Counted from the stretch's first letter, positions 8,907 through 17,804 are shown. The stretch: 64,000 bases of DNA from Herbaspirillum autotrophicum (GCF_001189915.1 NZ_LFLS01000005.1:169205-233204), one strand, 5' to 3'. The notes: generated by a model from the letters alone, not told the origin. Numbers and translations: made by a program.

Positions 8907-9018
8907 CGATTCCCCTTTGGCTTTTTTGATCGACAAAAGGATAAATGAAATTGCCGGTATGCACCGCTTTCGCCCCGAATATTGTTTTGGCCGTGGCATC
9001 TGTCAAGGTCGCTTGTTG

Positions 9019-9321
9019 CTATACCGGGAAATAGCCTTGCTTGCCCAGTACCTGAATCTGCTTTGCGCCTTCCTGACGCAGACAGGCGGTCGCTTCGGCA
9101 AACATCGCCGTGTTGAAATCGGACGGTTGCGGCAGGCGCCAAGCCCGCCCGGTGCGCATCTTCAGGAAATGCGCATGCTCCGGTTCATCGCTATAACGTC
9201 GTGCGACATAGCTGACCTCACCCTCTGAAAACGCATAGATGTCATATTCATAGTAATAATCGTGCCAGCCGTTTGCATCAGGTTCGCTGGCATCGATGTG
9301 ATGTGTCTTGACGATTTCCAT
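9019..9321 (-). CDS. Hypothetical protein, 100 residues
   Basis: A small acidic protein, rich in Tyr and Glu at its N terminus (WHDYYYEYDIYAFSEGE), without signal peptide or membrane segment. The start at 9321 has a clear GAGGATCA ribosome binding site, and residue composition is that of a folded protein (beta-rich pattern YDIYAF...VSYVARRY). I do not recognise the family. It begins 35 bp after the dienelactone-hydrolase-like gene on the same strand and may be co-transcribed with it. Confidence 0.65.
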   Translation of the reverse strand: MEIVKTHHIDASEPDANGWHDYYYEYDIYAFSEGEVSYVARRYSDEPEHAHFLKMRTGRAWRLPQPSDFNTAMFAEATACLRQEGAKQIQVLGKQGYFPV

Positions 9322-9356
9322 GCGTGATCCTCGTGTTCACCTGCTGTCACAGACCA

Positions 9357-10406
9357 TCAATTGATCATGTTGATCTTGCGCAGAAACGCCTCGATATCCT
9401 GCTTCGCCATCTCCCGATAGCGGGTATTTGCAGCGCCGAACGTCACGCCCCGGCTCACGCATTTCTTATAGAATTCGCCCACCTTGGCCGCCGGCAACAA
9501 TTCGCCGCTGCCGGTAATGTGCCGCGTCCAGGTCTTGAGATCGATTTCCAGCACGGCGCAATCGCGGGAAGTGGTTCCCAGGCCGTCGTATTTGACGCCA
9601 TAGTCGCCGTCAAAGCCGTGATTGGCGCCATCGTAGACGCGATAGTCAATCACGCCCGGGTATTCCTGCTGCATGTCAGTGATCAGCCCGACACATTGTG
9701 CTGCCGGCGTGTAGTTGTCGCTGCCGCCCAGCAAAAACAGCATCGGCGCACCGGTCTTGTCGAAGCTGTTGTTCTTGCGGTAGCGCCCATCCTGACAGCC
9801 GACATACATGGGGATGTGAAATGCGAATTGCAGATTCTTGTGTTGCGGCAATACGTTATCGCGGAAGGTCAGCGTGGCGGTTTCATTGGCGGCGTTGCCA
9901 CCACGGCTGAAACCGATGATGCCGATCCGGTTCGCATCAAAACGCGCATCTGCGGCCAGGAATGCCAGCGCATGGAAGGCATCCACCGTATTGGCGGCAC
10001 GGCTCACGAGCGTCTGATCATCAACGGTACGGGTCACGCCGCGCGGCGTGAAGGAGTCCACCACGAAGGTGGCGAAACCGAGCTGATTGAAATACGGCGC
10101 CCAGAAATTGCGTTCCTTCGGTTCGACGCCGCCACTGCCATGGGCAATCACCATTACCGGTATCTTGCCGGCGACCGCCACCGTCGGCATGCTCAGATAG
10201 CCGAAGATTTCACGCGGCTTGCCGCTGCCGAGCGCCATTTGATACTTGTCGGAAAAATCGGCAGAGGGGAAGGTAATTTTTTCATCGGCATGTGCGCGCG
10301 CCGTCAGCAGCGATAACGACAGTAACAGGCCAATTCCGCCATGTCGGTAACAGCTGCGCACTATCGATGAAAAGAACGGATATGGCATACGGCGTGGCTG
10401 GATCAT
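9357..10406 (-). CDS. Exported dienelactone-hydrolase-like protein
   Basis: 349 residues of the alpha/beta hydrolase fold, dienelactone hydrolase branch. Oxyanion-hole motif HGSGG at 89-93, nucleophile elbow GFSRGG with Ser167, and a C-terminal catalytic histidine in DGANHGFDG. The N terminus has a basic stretch and hydrophobic core ending ...TARAHA-DEK, a Sec signal peptide with AxA cleavage near residue 40, so the enzyme should be periplasmic. ATG 10406 was chosen because GGGGAAA precedes it and the signal peptide follows; longer in-frame starts have no such site. Substrate unknown; it likely cleaves an ester or lactone. Confidence 0.82.
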   Translation of the reverse strand: MIQPRRMPYPFFSSIVRSCYRHGGIGLLLSLSLLTARAHADEKITFPSADFSDKYQMALGSGKPREIFGYLSMPTVAVAGKIPVMVIAHGSGGVEPKERNFWAPYFNQLGFATFVVDSFTPRGVTRTVDDQTLVSRAANTVDAFHALAFLAADARFDANRIGIIGFSRGGNAANETATLTFRDNVLPQHKNLQFAFHIPMYVGCQDGRYRKNNSFDKTGAPMLFLLGGSDNYTPAAQCVGLITDMQQEYPGVIDYRVYDGANHGFDGDYGVKYDGLGTTSRDCAVLEIDLKTWTRHITGSGELLPAAKVGEFYKKCVSRGVTFGAANTRYREMAKQDIEAFLRKINMIN

Positions 10407-10560
10407 GATTTCCCCATAATGGCTGCAGCACTGGCAAAAAGCGCCACCTATTCTACAAAATCCGGTGATCTTGCGCCGCGGCACATTCTGTCCGTCCGCA
10501 GCACCGGCCACCGGCAAGGCCGCCGGGCCTGCACCACTGGTCCGTCACATCACGACACCC

Positions 10561-10607
10561 TGTCCGAAACGACCAACACGCTTGTCTGAAACGGACAAGC
10601 TTTTGTC
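10561..10607 (+). promoter_or_regulatory. Palindromic operator cluster upstream of orphan paralog 1
   Basis: Two related sites, TGTCCGAAACGACCA (10561-10575) and TGTCTGAAACGGACA (10583-10597), start 22 bp apart, about two helical turns. The second is a near-perfect inverted repeat TTGTC-N7-GACAA. It continues into GACAAGCTTTTGTC (10594-10607), another palindrome that is also present upstream of the paralogous gene at 15189. A -10-like TACTAT (10631-10636) follows 22-23 bp later. The binding protein is unknown. Confidence 0.5.
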
Positions 10608-10704
10608 GCGAACGCCATTCGGTATTTTCCTACTATCAAAACGTCCCGCAGCACAAATGCGAGATCGACCGCCGGTCGCCCTGTCCATTTTTCACGCCGC
10701 CATC

Positions 10705-10995
10705 ATGAAAACCATCAATACCCGAAGTGATATCCGCATGGGCTTTGCATGGTGGGAACGACTCGGCCATGCCATCCGCAAATCAATGAAAGGGGACGTC
10801 ATGTTACCCGCATCCGAACATGTGTTTTATTTGCTGTGCGACCTCGATGATGCCTTCGCCGATCTTTCGATTGCGATGGATAAATGGCATATCGAACTGG
10901 AAAAAGGCAATTTCGATGCCGACAATACTGCGGTCTTGACAGTGCTGGAAACCATTCGCTCACTGCTGGACCAGATCAACAAGGATCAGGTCTAG
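10705..10995 (+). CDS. Orphan 96-residue protein, paralog 1
   Basis: A small soluble protein with no recognised domain. It is clearly paralogous to the 96-residue product at 15189-15479: both share RMG-x2-WWE, VMLP-x-EH-x-F, LLCDL-x-DAFADLS and AMDKWH in the same order and have the same length. The C-terminal half is predicted helical with heptad-like leucines (LETIRSLLDQI). ATG 10705 is chosen because the paralog starts at the equivalent position. Upstream DNA has a palindrome shared with the paralog. No function can be assigned. Confidence 0.72.
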   Translation: MKTINTRSDIRMGFAWWERLGHAIRKSMKGDVMLPASEHVFYLLCDLDDAFADLSIAMDKWHIELEKGNFDADNTAVLTVLETIRSLLDQINKDQV

Positions 10996-11068
10996 GCATC
11001 ACTGTTACAGCGTGTCACGGTGCTAGTTGCAGCGGCATCTGATCCAACCGGCATGGTTCGCCACAGCA

Positions 11069-11551
11069 TCAAGCTGATGCGAATTTCCTTAACACGGCAT
11101 ATGCCTCATCACCGAGCAGGGGACCATCGACCTGCATCGCCGGGCTCGCTCCGGTCAATACCTCGGCACAGGTTTTCGGCAATAACGGCCCGCCCAATGC
11201 CTGTGCGATCTGCGCCTGCGATGCGGCGTACACCACACGCCTGATGCCGCCCCAGAACATGGCCCCGCTGCACATCGCACAGGGTTCGCCGCTGGCGTAT
11301 ACGGTAGCCCCTTGCAGTGCCGCCAGTCCCAGTTTTTTCTGTGCCTCGCGCACCAACACCAGCTCGGCATGACCGGTGCAATCGGCGGCGCTGTTCTGGT
11401 TGTTGGCGGCCACCAACAGCAGCTCGCCCTGCGCCGATACCAGCGTTGCGCCAAACGGCATGTCGCCCGCCGCCAGTGCCTGCGCAGAGGCGTCAATCGC
11501 CAGCCGCATGGCATCGGTTTCATTGGCCTTGAATGTCATTGCTACGCTCAC
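11069..11551 (-). CDS. Nucleoside/base deaminase, CDA superfamily
   Basis: 160 residues with the zinc-dependent deaminase signature: GHAELV gives the zinc ligand His61 and proton-shuttling Glu63, and GEPCAMC gives zinc ligands Cys91 and Cys94. The overall pattern resembles small guanine deaminase/TadA-like enzymes, but the usual tRNA-binding context of TadA is missing, so a free base or nucleoside is the likely substrate. It starts at GTG 11551 with a strong GAGGAG site 5 bp away. It is the last gene of an operon with a flavin reductase (9-bp gap) and a BMP-type binding protein, which supports a role in uptake and breakdown of a purine- or pyrimidine-like compound. Confidence 0.85.
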   Translation of the reverse strand: MSVAMTFKANETDAMRLAIDASAQALAAGDMPFGATLVSAQGELLLVAANNQNSAADCTGHAELVLVREAQKKLGLAALQGATVYASGEPCAMCSGAMFWGGIRRVVYAASQAQIAQALGGPLLPKTCAEVLTGASPAMQVDGPLLGDEAYAVLRKFASA

Positions 11552-11560
11552 AATTGCTCC

Positions 11561-12190
11561 TCACAGTTCATCGATGGGGGTGGAACCGGCCTGCGCCTGT
11601 TCCAGTGAAAACCGCTCGCCGGTCTTGACGTAAAAACTGGCGCCGAAACGCCCGACCGGATGATAGTCTTGCAGGCGTACCCGCCACAACTCGGTATCGA
11701 CCAGACCGTCGCGCGCCGCCAGCCACTGTACGCGACCGATGAAAATATAACGACTGGCGGTTTCCAGTTTCTCGTGCAGCACACATTCAAATGCGACCGG
11801 CGCTTCCGCGATACGCGGCGGCCGGATGCTTTGCGACGGCACCGCGTGCAAACCGCTGTGCGCCAGTTCACTGACACTGGACGGCAGGCGATCACCGCAG
11901 GCATGCATCTGTTCGCACATTGCTTCATCCGTCAGATGCACCACGAATTCACCGCTGCGCAGAATGTTGGCAGCGGTGTCTTTCAAGCTGCCGTCCTGCA
12001 ACCGGTTGATACTGACCATCACGATCGGCGGATCCTCCCCCACCATGTTGAACATGCTGAAGGGAGCGGCATTGATGGTGCCGTCCTCGCCCAAGGTGGT
12101 GATCAGCGCAATCGGCCGTGGCACGATCAGGCTGGCCATCAGCTTGTAACGCTGATAACTGCCCAGTCCGGAAAAATCGATTTCAGTCAT
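11561..12190 (-). CDS. Flavin reductase-like protein
   Basis: 209 residues of the flavin-reductase-like FMN-binding family (DIM6/NTAB type). The N-terminal pattern LIVPRPIALITTLGEDGTINAAPFSMF is diagnostic of the split-barrel FMN site. Members supply reduced flavin to monooxygenases or act as small oxidoreductases. No partner monooxygenase is present here. It lies 20 bp after the BMP gene and 9 bp before the deaminase. An in-frame start three codons upstream (12199) is possible; ATG 12190 is preferred as the conserved MTEIDF begins there. Confidence 0.85.
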   Translation of the reverse strand: MTEIDFSGLGSYQRYKLMASLIVPRPIALITTLGEDGTINAAPFSMFNMVGEDPPIVMVSINRLQDGSLKDTAANILRSGEFVVHLTDEAMCEQMHACGDRLPSSVSELAHSGLHAVPSQSIRPPRIAEAPVAFECVLHEKLETASRYIFIGRVQWLAARDGLVDTELWRVRLQDYHPVGRFGASFYVKTGERFSLEQAQAGSTPIDEL

Positions 12191-12210
12191 ATGCTTCACT
12201 CATCCGTGTT

Positions 12211-13296
12211 TCAGGGTTGTTTGCCCTGTATCCCTTCGACATACCATTTCAATGTCCACAGCTCCGATTCCGGCACGCTTTTACCGGCGGCCACCTGCAA
12301 CTGACCGGCTTGATTCCTGATCGGACCGGAAAACGGTAGCAGCGTGCCGGCGATGATGTCCTGGCGCCGCTGTTCGACCTGCGTCACCACCTCTTTCGGC
12401 AGCGCCGGATTGAGCGGCGCCAGTTGGACGATGCCCTCTTTCATGCCCCACTTGGTATCTTCCGATTTCCATTTCCCTTCCAGCACCTGACGTACCTTGT
12501 GCACGTAGTACACGCCCCAGTTCAATACATTGCCGGTCAGATGCGCATCCGGACCAAAGCGGCGCATGTCGGAATCCTGACCGAAGGCATACAGCTTGCG
12601 GCTTTGCGCCACCTGTACCGCCGCCGGTGAATCGGTGTTCTGGTAGAACGTATCGACACCCTGCGCCACGAGCGTCTGCGCGGCGTCGCGCTCCAGACCG
12701 GGGTCATACCAGGCATTGATCCAGACGACCTTGGCATTCACCTTGGGATTGACACTGCGCGCACCGAGCACGAAGGCATTCAGATTGCGGATCACTTCCG
12801 GGATCGGGATCGGCGCGATGTAACCCAGCGTATTGGTTTTGGTCATGCGGCCGGCGATGGTGCCAAGCAAGTAGGCACCCTCATAAAACCGCGTCTGATA
12901 AATACCGACATTGCGTGCACTCTTGTAGCCGGAACAGTGTTCAAAAATTACCTCCGGATATTCTGCGGCGACCTTGATCACCGGATTCATGAAGCCGAAC
13001 GATGTGGCAAAGATCATCTTGCAGCCGTCGTCGATCAATTGCCGCATCACGCGCTCGGCTTCCGGCGTTTCCGGCACCCGCTCGACAAATACGGTTTCGA
13101 TCTGCGCGCCGAATTCGCGCTCCAGCATGCGACGGCCAAGGTCATGCTGGAACGACCAGCCAATATCGGCCACCGGACCGGAATAGATGAAACCGATCTT
13201 CAGGCGCGGTACCGCACTGGTCGCCGCCATGACCGGCGCGGACAGAGATGACAGGGCGGCAGCGCCCGACGCTAACAGAAATTCACGACGTTTCAT
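12211..13296 (-). CDS. BMP-family ABC substrate-binding protein
   Basis: 361 residues beginning with MKRREFLLASGAAALS, a twin-arginine-like signal peptide with cleavage near APVMAA. The mature part matches the basic membrane protein/Med family of ABC-importer binding proteins (KIGFIYSGPVADIGWSFQHD, IFATSFGFMNPVIKVAAEYP), whose known ligands are mostly nucleosides. It heads the operon with flavin reductase and deaminase. Notably no permease or ATPase gene of the importer lies in the operon or elsewhere in the window, so it must use a transporter encoded elsewhere. Two TTGTATACAT sites in its upstream region probably bind the GntR protein encoded next to it. Confidence 0.88.
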   Translation of the reverse strand: MKRREFLLASGAAALSSLSAPVMAATSAVPRLKIGFIYSGPVADIGWSFQHDLGRRMLEREFGAQIETVFVERVPETPEAERVMRQLIDDGCKMIFATSFGFMNPVIKVAAEYPEVIFEHCSGYKSARNVGIYQTRFYEGAYLLGTIAGRMTKTNTLGYIAPIPIPEVIRNLNAFVLGARSVNPKVNAKVVWINAWYDPGLERDAAQTLVAQGVDTFYQNTDSPAAVQVAQSRKLYAFGQDSDMRRFGPDAHLTGNVLNWGVYYVHKVRQVLEGKWKSEDTKWGMKEGIVQLAPLNPALPKEVVTQVEQRRQDIIAGTLLPFSGPIRNQAGQLQVAAGKSVPESELWTLKWYVEGIQGKQP

Positions 13297-13339
13297 GGCA
13301 ACAAGGCTCCTCACATGGATACCCGGGCACCCGCCCGGT

Positions 13340-13431
13340 ATTGTATACATGCAATTTGAATGCCAGCCCATGTTTATTCACAATACATTGATTTATATAT
13401 GTATTTTTACAAAAACATGATTGTATACATT
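13340..13431. promoter_or_regulatory. Two GntR-type operator sites, 80 bp apart
   Basis: The identical sequence ATTGTATACAT occurs at 13340-13350 and 13420-13430; its core TGTATACA is a perfect palindrome. Pyrimidine-GTATAC-purine palindromes of this kind are typical operators of FCD-subfamily GntR repressors. They lie in the 305-bp gap between the GntR gene and the BMP operon start, so the GntR product very probably regulates the operon. The DNA between the sites is AT-rich (TTTATATATGTAT) and likely contains the promoter. Confidence 0.7.
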
Positions 13432-13601
13432 TTCCAAAAATGTGCAAACCGAGGCAATCGCACCGGGCGTATGCGCATTGCGTGGTTTTGGTGCGCAACC
13501 GGACGGCAATCCATCTGAAGGTGGAAAGCGATGGAAAGAAGGAATGGGACAGGTACCGGAACAGGCGAGCAGATTGCCGCGCAGCGCGGGGATGACGCCG
13601 G

Positions 13602-14270
13602 TTATTGCCCGGGCAACTGCGCCGGCAATTGCAGCCGCGCTTCCAGCGCCAGCAAATGGCGCTCCATTTCCGCCGCCGCGCCATTGCCATCGCGCAGCGA
13701 CAGCAACTCCACCAGCCGCGCGTGTTCGTCATGTTCGCAACTGGCTTCACCGGGCGCCTCATACAGCGCAACGATCAGCGAGCAGCGCGTCATCAGTTCA
13801 GTCAGCATGCGCTGCAAGACCTGATTGCCGGACAACTCGGCCAATGCCAGATGAAAGCCGCCGGCCAGCGCCACCCAGCGCGGATGATCCTGCTGGTGCA
13901 AAGCCTCGTGCTCGGCCCGCAAGCGCTGCTTGAGGCGCTCGACGTCACCGTGATCAATGCGCCGCGCCACCTCGCGCACGATCGCACCTTCGATGGCGCG
14001 CCGGGCCGCGAAAACGTCTCGTGTCTCCTTGGGACCGGGCGTGGCAATTGCCGCGCCCTTGTTGGCGACGATATCCACGATCTGTACTTCCGACAAACGG
14101 CGCAAGGCCTGACGCACGACGGTGCGACTGACACCGAACTGCTCGCACAAGCTGGCTTCCTGCAAGCGCGTGCCCGGCTGCAAACGACCATGCATGACGC
14201 CATTGAAGATAGCGTCATAGACCACCTGATCCAGCGTTTCAGCGTTGTCGGTACTGCGTTGTGTTTTCAT
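13602..14270 (-). CDS. GntR-family regulator, FCD subfamily
   Basis: 222 residues. The winged helix-turn-helix spans roughly 10-75 with LQEASLCEQFGVSRTVVRQA as the recognition region, followed by an all-helical FCD effector domain (AIEGAIVREVARRI; GGFHLALAELSGN supplies typical metal-site His). FCD members sense organic acids or related metabolites. The gene stands upstream of and in the same direction as the BMP-flavin reductase-deaminase operon, with paired operator sites in between, so it is the likely local repressor. Confidence 0.9.
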   Translation of the reverse strand: MKTQRSTDNAETLDQVVYDAIFNGVMHGRLQPGTRLQEASLCEQFGVSRTVVRQALRRLSEVQIVDIVANKGAAIATPGPKETRDVFAARRAIEGAIVREVARRIDHGDVERLKQRLRAEHEALHQQDHPRWVALAGGFHLALAELSGNQVLQRMLTELMTRCSLIVALYEAPGEASCEHDEHARLVELLSLRDGNGAAAEMERHLLALEARLQLPAQLPGQ

Positions 14271-14476
14271 GAATGCGTGTCAATGGAGCAAAGCGATGAG
14301 GCCGGGCCGGCGTTGCAAGCAACGGCCGGCAACGAGACATGAATCATAACGTGAATGGCTTGTTATGCGCGAATCATGCAGAATGCAACACAGGAACTCA
14401 TCACGGCTGACCGGGCTCTCTGTTCAACTGCGGTCCGCCGCCGGCATCACGGCATGCCATCTTGAAACGGAAAAAA

Positions 14477-15022
14477 ATGACCACGCTTACCAAATTCGGC
14501 GTCAAGCTGCGCCCCCTCGAACGCGAAGATCTGCGCTTCGTGCACAAACTGGACAACAACAGCCACATCATGCGCTACTGGTTCGAAGAACCGTATGAAG
14601 CGTATGTCGAGCTGGTACAAATTTATGATCGCCACGTGCATGACCAAAGCGAACGACGCTTCATTCTGGAAGACGATCACGGCGAGATGGTCGGGCTGGT
14701 GGAACTGGTCGAAATCAATCACATTCACCGCCGCGCAGAATTCCAGATCATCGTCGCCCCGCAGGCGCAGGGCAAAGGCTATGCAGAATCGGCGACGCGG
14801 CTGGCCATCGAATATGCATTTTGCGTACTCAATCTGTACAAGCTTTACCTGTATGTCGACGTCGGCAATCTCAAGGCGATTCACATCTATGAAAAATGCG
14901 GCTTTGCGCTGGAATGTGAATTGAAGAGCGAGTTCTTCGTCAATGGCGAATATCGCAACGCCATTCGCATGTGCATGTTCCAGTCGGAATACGCCACTCG
15001 CGGCCAGTCGCCCGCGGTCTGA
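14477..15022 (+). CDS. speG: Spermidine N-acetyltransferase
   Basis: 181 residues of the GNAT fold, closely matching E. coli SpeG by eye: [62 protein letters not shown] and [17 protein letters not shown]. SpeG acetylates spermidine and spermine with acetyl-CoA, lowering polyamine toxicity. The acetyl-CoA motif appears as [16 protein letters not shown] 14477 is preferred; a TTG five codons upstream is also in frame. The gene is divergent from the GntR gene. Confidence 0.93.
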   Translation: MTTLTKFGVKLRPLEREDLRFVHKLDNNSHIMRYWFEEPYEAYVELVQIYDRHVHDQSERRFILEDDHGEMVGLVELVEINHIHRRAEFQIIVAPQAQGKGYAESATRLAIEYAFCVLNLYKLYLYVDVGNLKAIHIYEKCGFALECELKSEFFVNGEYRNAIRMCMFQSEYATRGQSPAV

Positions 15023-15078
15023 GGCGCCGGGGCACAACCGGTTTCTTTACGCCACGCGGATGCGGCCTGGCGCAAACC

Positions 15079-15121
15079 GACAAGGTTTTGTCGTGATCTC
15101 CAGCGGCAGATTGCCTAATAT
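15079..15121 (+). promoter_or_regulatory. Shared palindrome and -10 upstream of orphan paralog 2
   Basis: AAACCGACAAGGTTTTGTCGTGA (within 15074-15096) corresponds to the same element before the paralog at 10705: both keep GACAA-N4-TTGTC with the same flanks. A -10-like TAATAT at 15116-15121 lies the same 22-23 bp from the palindrome as TACTAT does in the other copy. Conservation of site plus spacing supports a shared promoter/operator. Confidence 0.55.
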
Positions 15122-15188
15122 CAAGGCAATCCGGTCCATCAGCCAGTATTGACAATCTGACTGCCAGGTCCACTCTCTGGAGCACGCC

Positions 15189-15479
15189 ATGAAACCGCAT
15201 CGTGTACAAGCCGACACCCGCATGGGCCTGGTATGGTGGGAATTGCTGAGCAATGCGATCCGAACCTCGCGCCGCGGCGGCGTCATGTTGCCGGCGCCGG
15301 AACATGCGTTTCATCTGCTGTGCGACCTGAACGACGCCTTCGCCGATTTATCCAAGGCAATGGATAAATGGCATCTGCTGCTGGATCAGGATGACTACGA
15401 CACCGACACCAGCGAAGTCCTGACAGCGCTGGGGCGGATCAAGCTGATTCTCAACAAGATCGATCAGGGCGATATCTAG
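15189..15479 (+). CDS. Orphan 96-residue protein, paralog 2
   Basis: The second member of the orphan pair. It shares WWE, VMLP-x-EHAF, LLCDL-x-DAFADLS and AMDKWH with the product at 10705, with a helical C terminus (LGRIKLILNKI). It has the same length, the same start context and a similar upstream palindrome. No signal peptide or membrane segment. Both copies are short, helix-rich and acidic toward the C terminus, which would suit a small regulatory or adaptor protein, but this is conjecture. Confidence 0.72.
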   Translation: MKPHRVQADTRMGLVWWELLSNAIRTSRRGGVMLPAPEHAFHLLCDLNDAFADLSKAMDKWHLLLDQDDYDTDTSEVLTALGRIKLILNKIDQGDI

Positions 15480-15721
15480 ACCGACGGCACACCGGTATTT
15501 GCCACCGGCCTTGCCGGCTGACGCAATGCCATCTGACGACAATCACCGGCTGTCATGTCGGCTTCCATCAAGAATCGGAACCGATCCTTGTTCCAGGCCG
15601 CGCGCGACTTCCGAGCTGCACCGCAGCATTTTCCGAGCGCCGCAATCTGGCGCCACATACGCATGTCAGTGCGTCCCGATTTCTGTATCATGGGCCGACT
15701 TGTCGCCATGAGGAAATCAAA

Positions 15722-17287
15722 ATGAAGATGTTGTCTCGCCATTCCCTGTCAATTACCTGTGCTGCGGTCGCCATGCTGTTTTCCGGCGCGCTGCATGCCG
15801 CCGATGCCGGCAGCAATGCCCCGACCAGCGCACAAACCAGCGCTGCCGCCAAGGCTACGTTCAAGGAATGGACCGAAGTACTGACCATTCCCAACGACTC
15901 CATCGTCGCCGCCGACATCCAGCGCAACACGGCATGGTTTGAACAGGCGTTCCAGCGCCGCGGTTTCCGCACGCAGCAATTGGCCAATAATGGCAAGCCG
16001 ATGTTGTTTGCCGAACTGCCGGGCAACCAGCCGGGCCGCACCACGGTTCTGTTTTACGCCCATCTCGATGGCCAGGCAGTGAATCCGGCTGAATGGCAGC
16101 AAGCCAGCCCGTGGCAACCGACACTCAAGCAAAAGAACGCCGCCGGTCAGTGGGAAACGCTGCCGCTGGAGCAACTCTATACTGCCGCCCCCAATCCCGA
16201 ATGGCGCGTATTCGGTCGTGCCGCAGCAGACGACAAGGCGCCGATCATGATGTTGCTGGCGGCCTTTGATGCACTCAAGGCCAGCGGCGCGACGCCGACC
16301 ACCAACGTCAAGGTGATTCTCGATTCGGAAGAAGAAAAGGGATCGCCGTCGCTGTCCAAAGTAATCGCCGCCAATCAGGCACTGCTCAAATCCGACCTGC
16401 TGATCGTGCTCGACGGCCCGATGCATGCCAGCAATTTGCCGACGCTGGTATTCGGCAATCGCGGCGTCGCCCAGGCCACGCTGAAAGTATTTGGCCCGCG
16501 TCAGGACAGCCACAGCGGTCACTACGGCAACTACGCCGCCAACCCGGCGCAAACCATGGCGCGCCTGCTGGCATCGATGAAAGATGACGATGGCCGCGTC
16601 ACTGTCGCCGGTTATTACGATGCGGTGAAACTCGATGACGAATCACGTCGCGTCATGCGCGCCGTACCGGACGATGAAGTGGCGCTGCGCAAACGTCTCG
16701 GTATCGCGCAGGCAGACAAGGTCGGCCAGAACTATCAGGAAGCGATGCAATATCCGTCACTCAATGTACGCGGCATGCAGGCAGCAGATGTCGGCCCCAA
16801 GGCACGCACCATCGTCCCGGGCGTGGCGATTGCCGAACTTGATCTGCGCACCGTGCCGGAAACCGATCCGCAAGTCTTGCTCGGCTTGCTGAAAACGCAT
16901 ATCGAAAAACAAGGCTTCCATCTGATCAAGGGCGAGCCGACCGATGACGACCGCGCCCGCTATCCAAAACTGGCGTCGCTCGATGCGAGCCAGGGCTCTT
17001 CATCGAGCCTCGCGGTGCGAACCGAACTGTCGTCACCCATCGGCAACTGGCTGCGGCGTTCGTTCACCAAGACCTATGGCAAAGAACCGGTGCAGATCCG
17101 GATGATGGGCGGCACGGTACCAACCGGCGCCATGGTCGGCCCGCTCAAGATTCCATTCGTGATCGTGCCGTTGGTGAATGCCGACAACAATCAGCACAGC
17201 GCCAATGAAAATATGCGCGTCGGCAATTACATCGACGGCGTGCGCAGTCTGACCGGGATTTTGACTGAACCGTTTGTGGCGAAGTAA
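15722..17287 (+). CDS. Exported M20-family metallopeptidase
   Basis: 521 residues with a Sec signal peptide (hydrophobic core ITCAAVAMLFSGALHA, cleavage near residue 26). M20/M25/M40 motifs are in order: FYAHLDG with zinc ligand His114 and Asp116, GRAAADDKAP with the bridging Asp170/171, and DSEEEKGSPS with catalytic and metal Glu203-205; a dimerisation domain with RQDSHSGHYG follows, and the last ligand region is NADNNQHSANEN. The family hydrolyses dipeptides or acylated amino acids. The protein should be periplasmic. A strong hairpin terminator follows. Confidence 0.9.
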   Translation: MKMLSRHSLSITCAAVAMLFSGALHAADAGSNAPTSAQTSAAAKATFKEWTEVLTIPNDSIVAADIQRNTAWFEQAFQRRGFRTQQLANNGKPMLFAELPGNQPGRTTVLFYAHLDGQAVNPAEWQQASPWQPTLKQKNAAGQWETLPLEQLYTAAPNPEWRVFGRAAADDKAPIMMLLAAFDALKASGATPTTNVKVILDSEEEKGSPSLSKVIAANQALLKSDLLIVLDGPMHASNLPTLVFGNRGVAQATLKVFGPRQDSHSGHYGNYAANPAQTMARLLASMKDDDGRVTVAGYYDAVKLDDESRRVMRAVPDDEVALRKRLGIAQADKVGQNYQEAMQYPSLNVRGMQAADVGPKARTIVPGVAIAELDLRTVPETDPQVLLGLLKTHIEKQGFHLIKGEPTDDDRARYPKLASLDASQGSSSSLAVRTELSSPIGNWLRRSFTKTYGKEPVQIRMMGGTVPTGAMVGPLKIPFVIVPLVNADNNQHSANENMRVGNYIDGVRSLTGILTEPFVAK

Positions 17288-17338
17288 TCCCGACGACGAA
17301 GTCTGATCGCCACTAGGCTACCGCAATGCAATGTTGCA

Positions 17339-17373
17339 CAAAAAAACGCCAATCTCTTGATTGGCGTTTTTGT
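17339..17373 (+). terminator. Rho-independent terminator after M20 gene
   Basis: AAAAACGCCAATC pairs with GATTGGCGTTTTT around a four-base loop (TCTT). The stem is strong and flanked by A and T runs, so it can act in both directions. Confidence 0.85.
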
Positions 17374-17408
17374 TTCCCCTGATCAAAGCAATTTGCCACA
17401 ACTACAAT

Positions 17409-17804
17409 GTGACCTACTCTCAGATATCTACGCAGATTGATGCTGCACGACATGTTCTTCTAAAACATGCGTCGACAGCTAGCGCGGGCGCGTTGCTCCT
17501 TACGACCTTACGTATTTTTTCTGCGAATCGAGATCAAGACTCACTAGTTCAGAAGTATCCGGACTTATGCGCGGCAATTTGTCGTGAGGCGCTCATTCGG
17601 CGTGATGAACAGGTTTCATATTTTGAGTATGAGCGGCCAGGCACAGAAGATATTGTCCGTTTTTCCATCCAAGTCTTGGGTGAGTTGGGAGACATCAATC
17701 AATTACAACTGCTTAGAACTTTTTGCGACGACCACAGCTATGGGGCCAGTTCACTGAAAGCGATCTCAAAAATTGAGGAACGTACGCGTTTTCGCTCCAA
17801 TTGA
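17409..17804 (+). CDS. Hypothetical protein, HEAT-like
   Basis: About 131 residues from GTG 17409; no ATG is available, and a TTG at 17361 would overlap the terminator. The product looks helical with repeated LxxLxxL patterns (ILVLGELGDINQLQLLRTF-like), reminiscent of HEAT repeats. Base composition is more AT-rich than the neighbours, and there is no clear ribosome binding site. Function unknown; it may be acquired DNA. Confidence 0.45.
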   Translation: MTYSQISTQIDAARHVLLKHASTASAGALLLTTLRIFSANRDQDSLVQKYPDLCAAICREALIRRDEQVSYFEYERPGTEDIVRFSIQVLGELGDINQLQLLRTFCDDHSYGASSLKAISKIEERTRFRSN

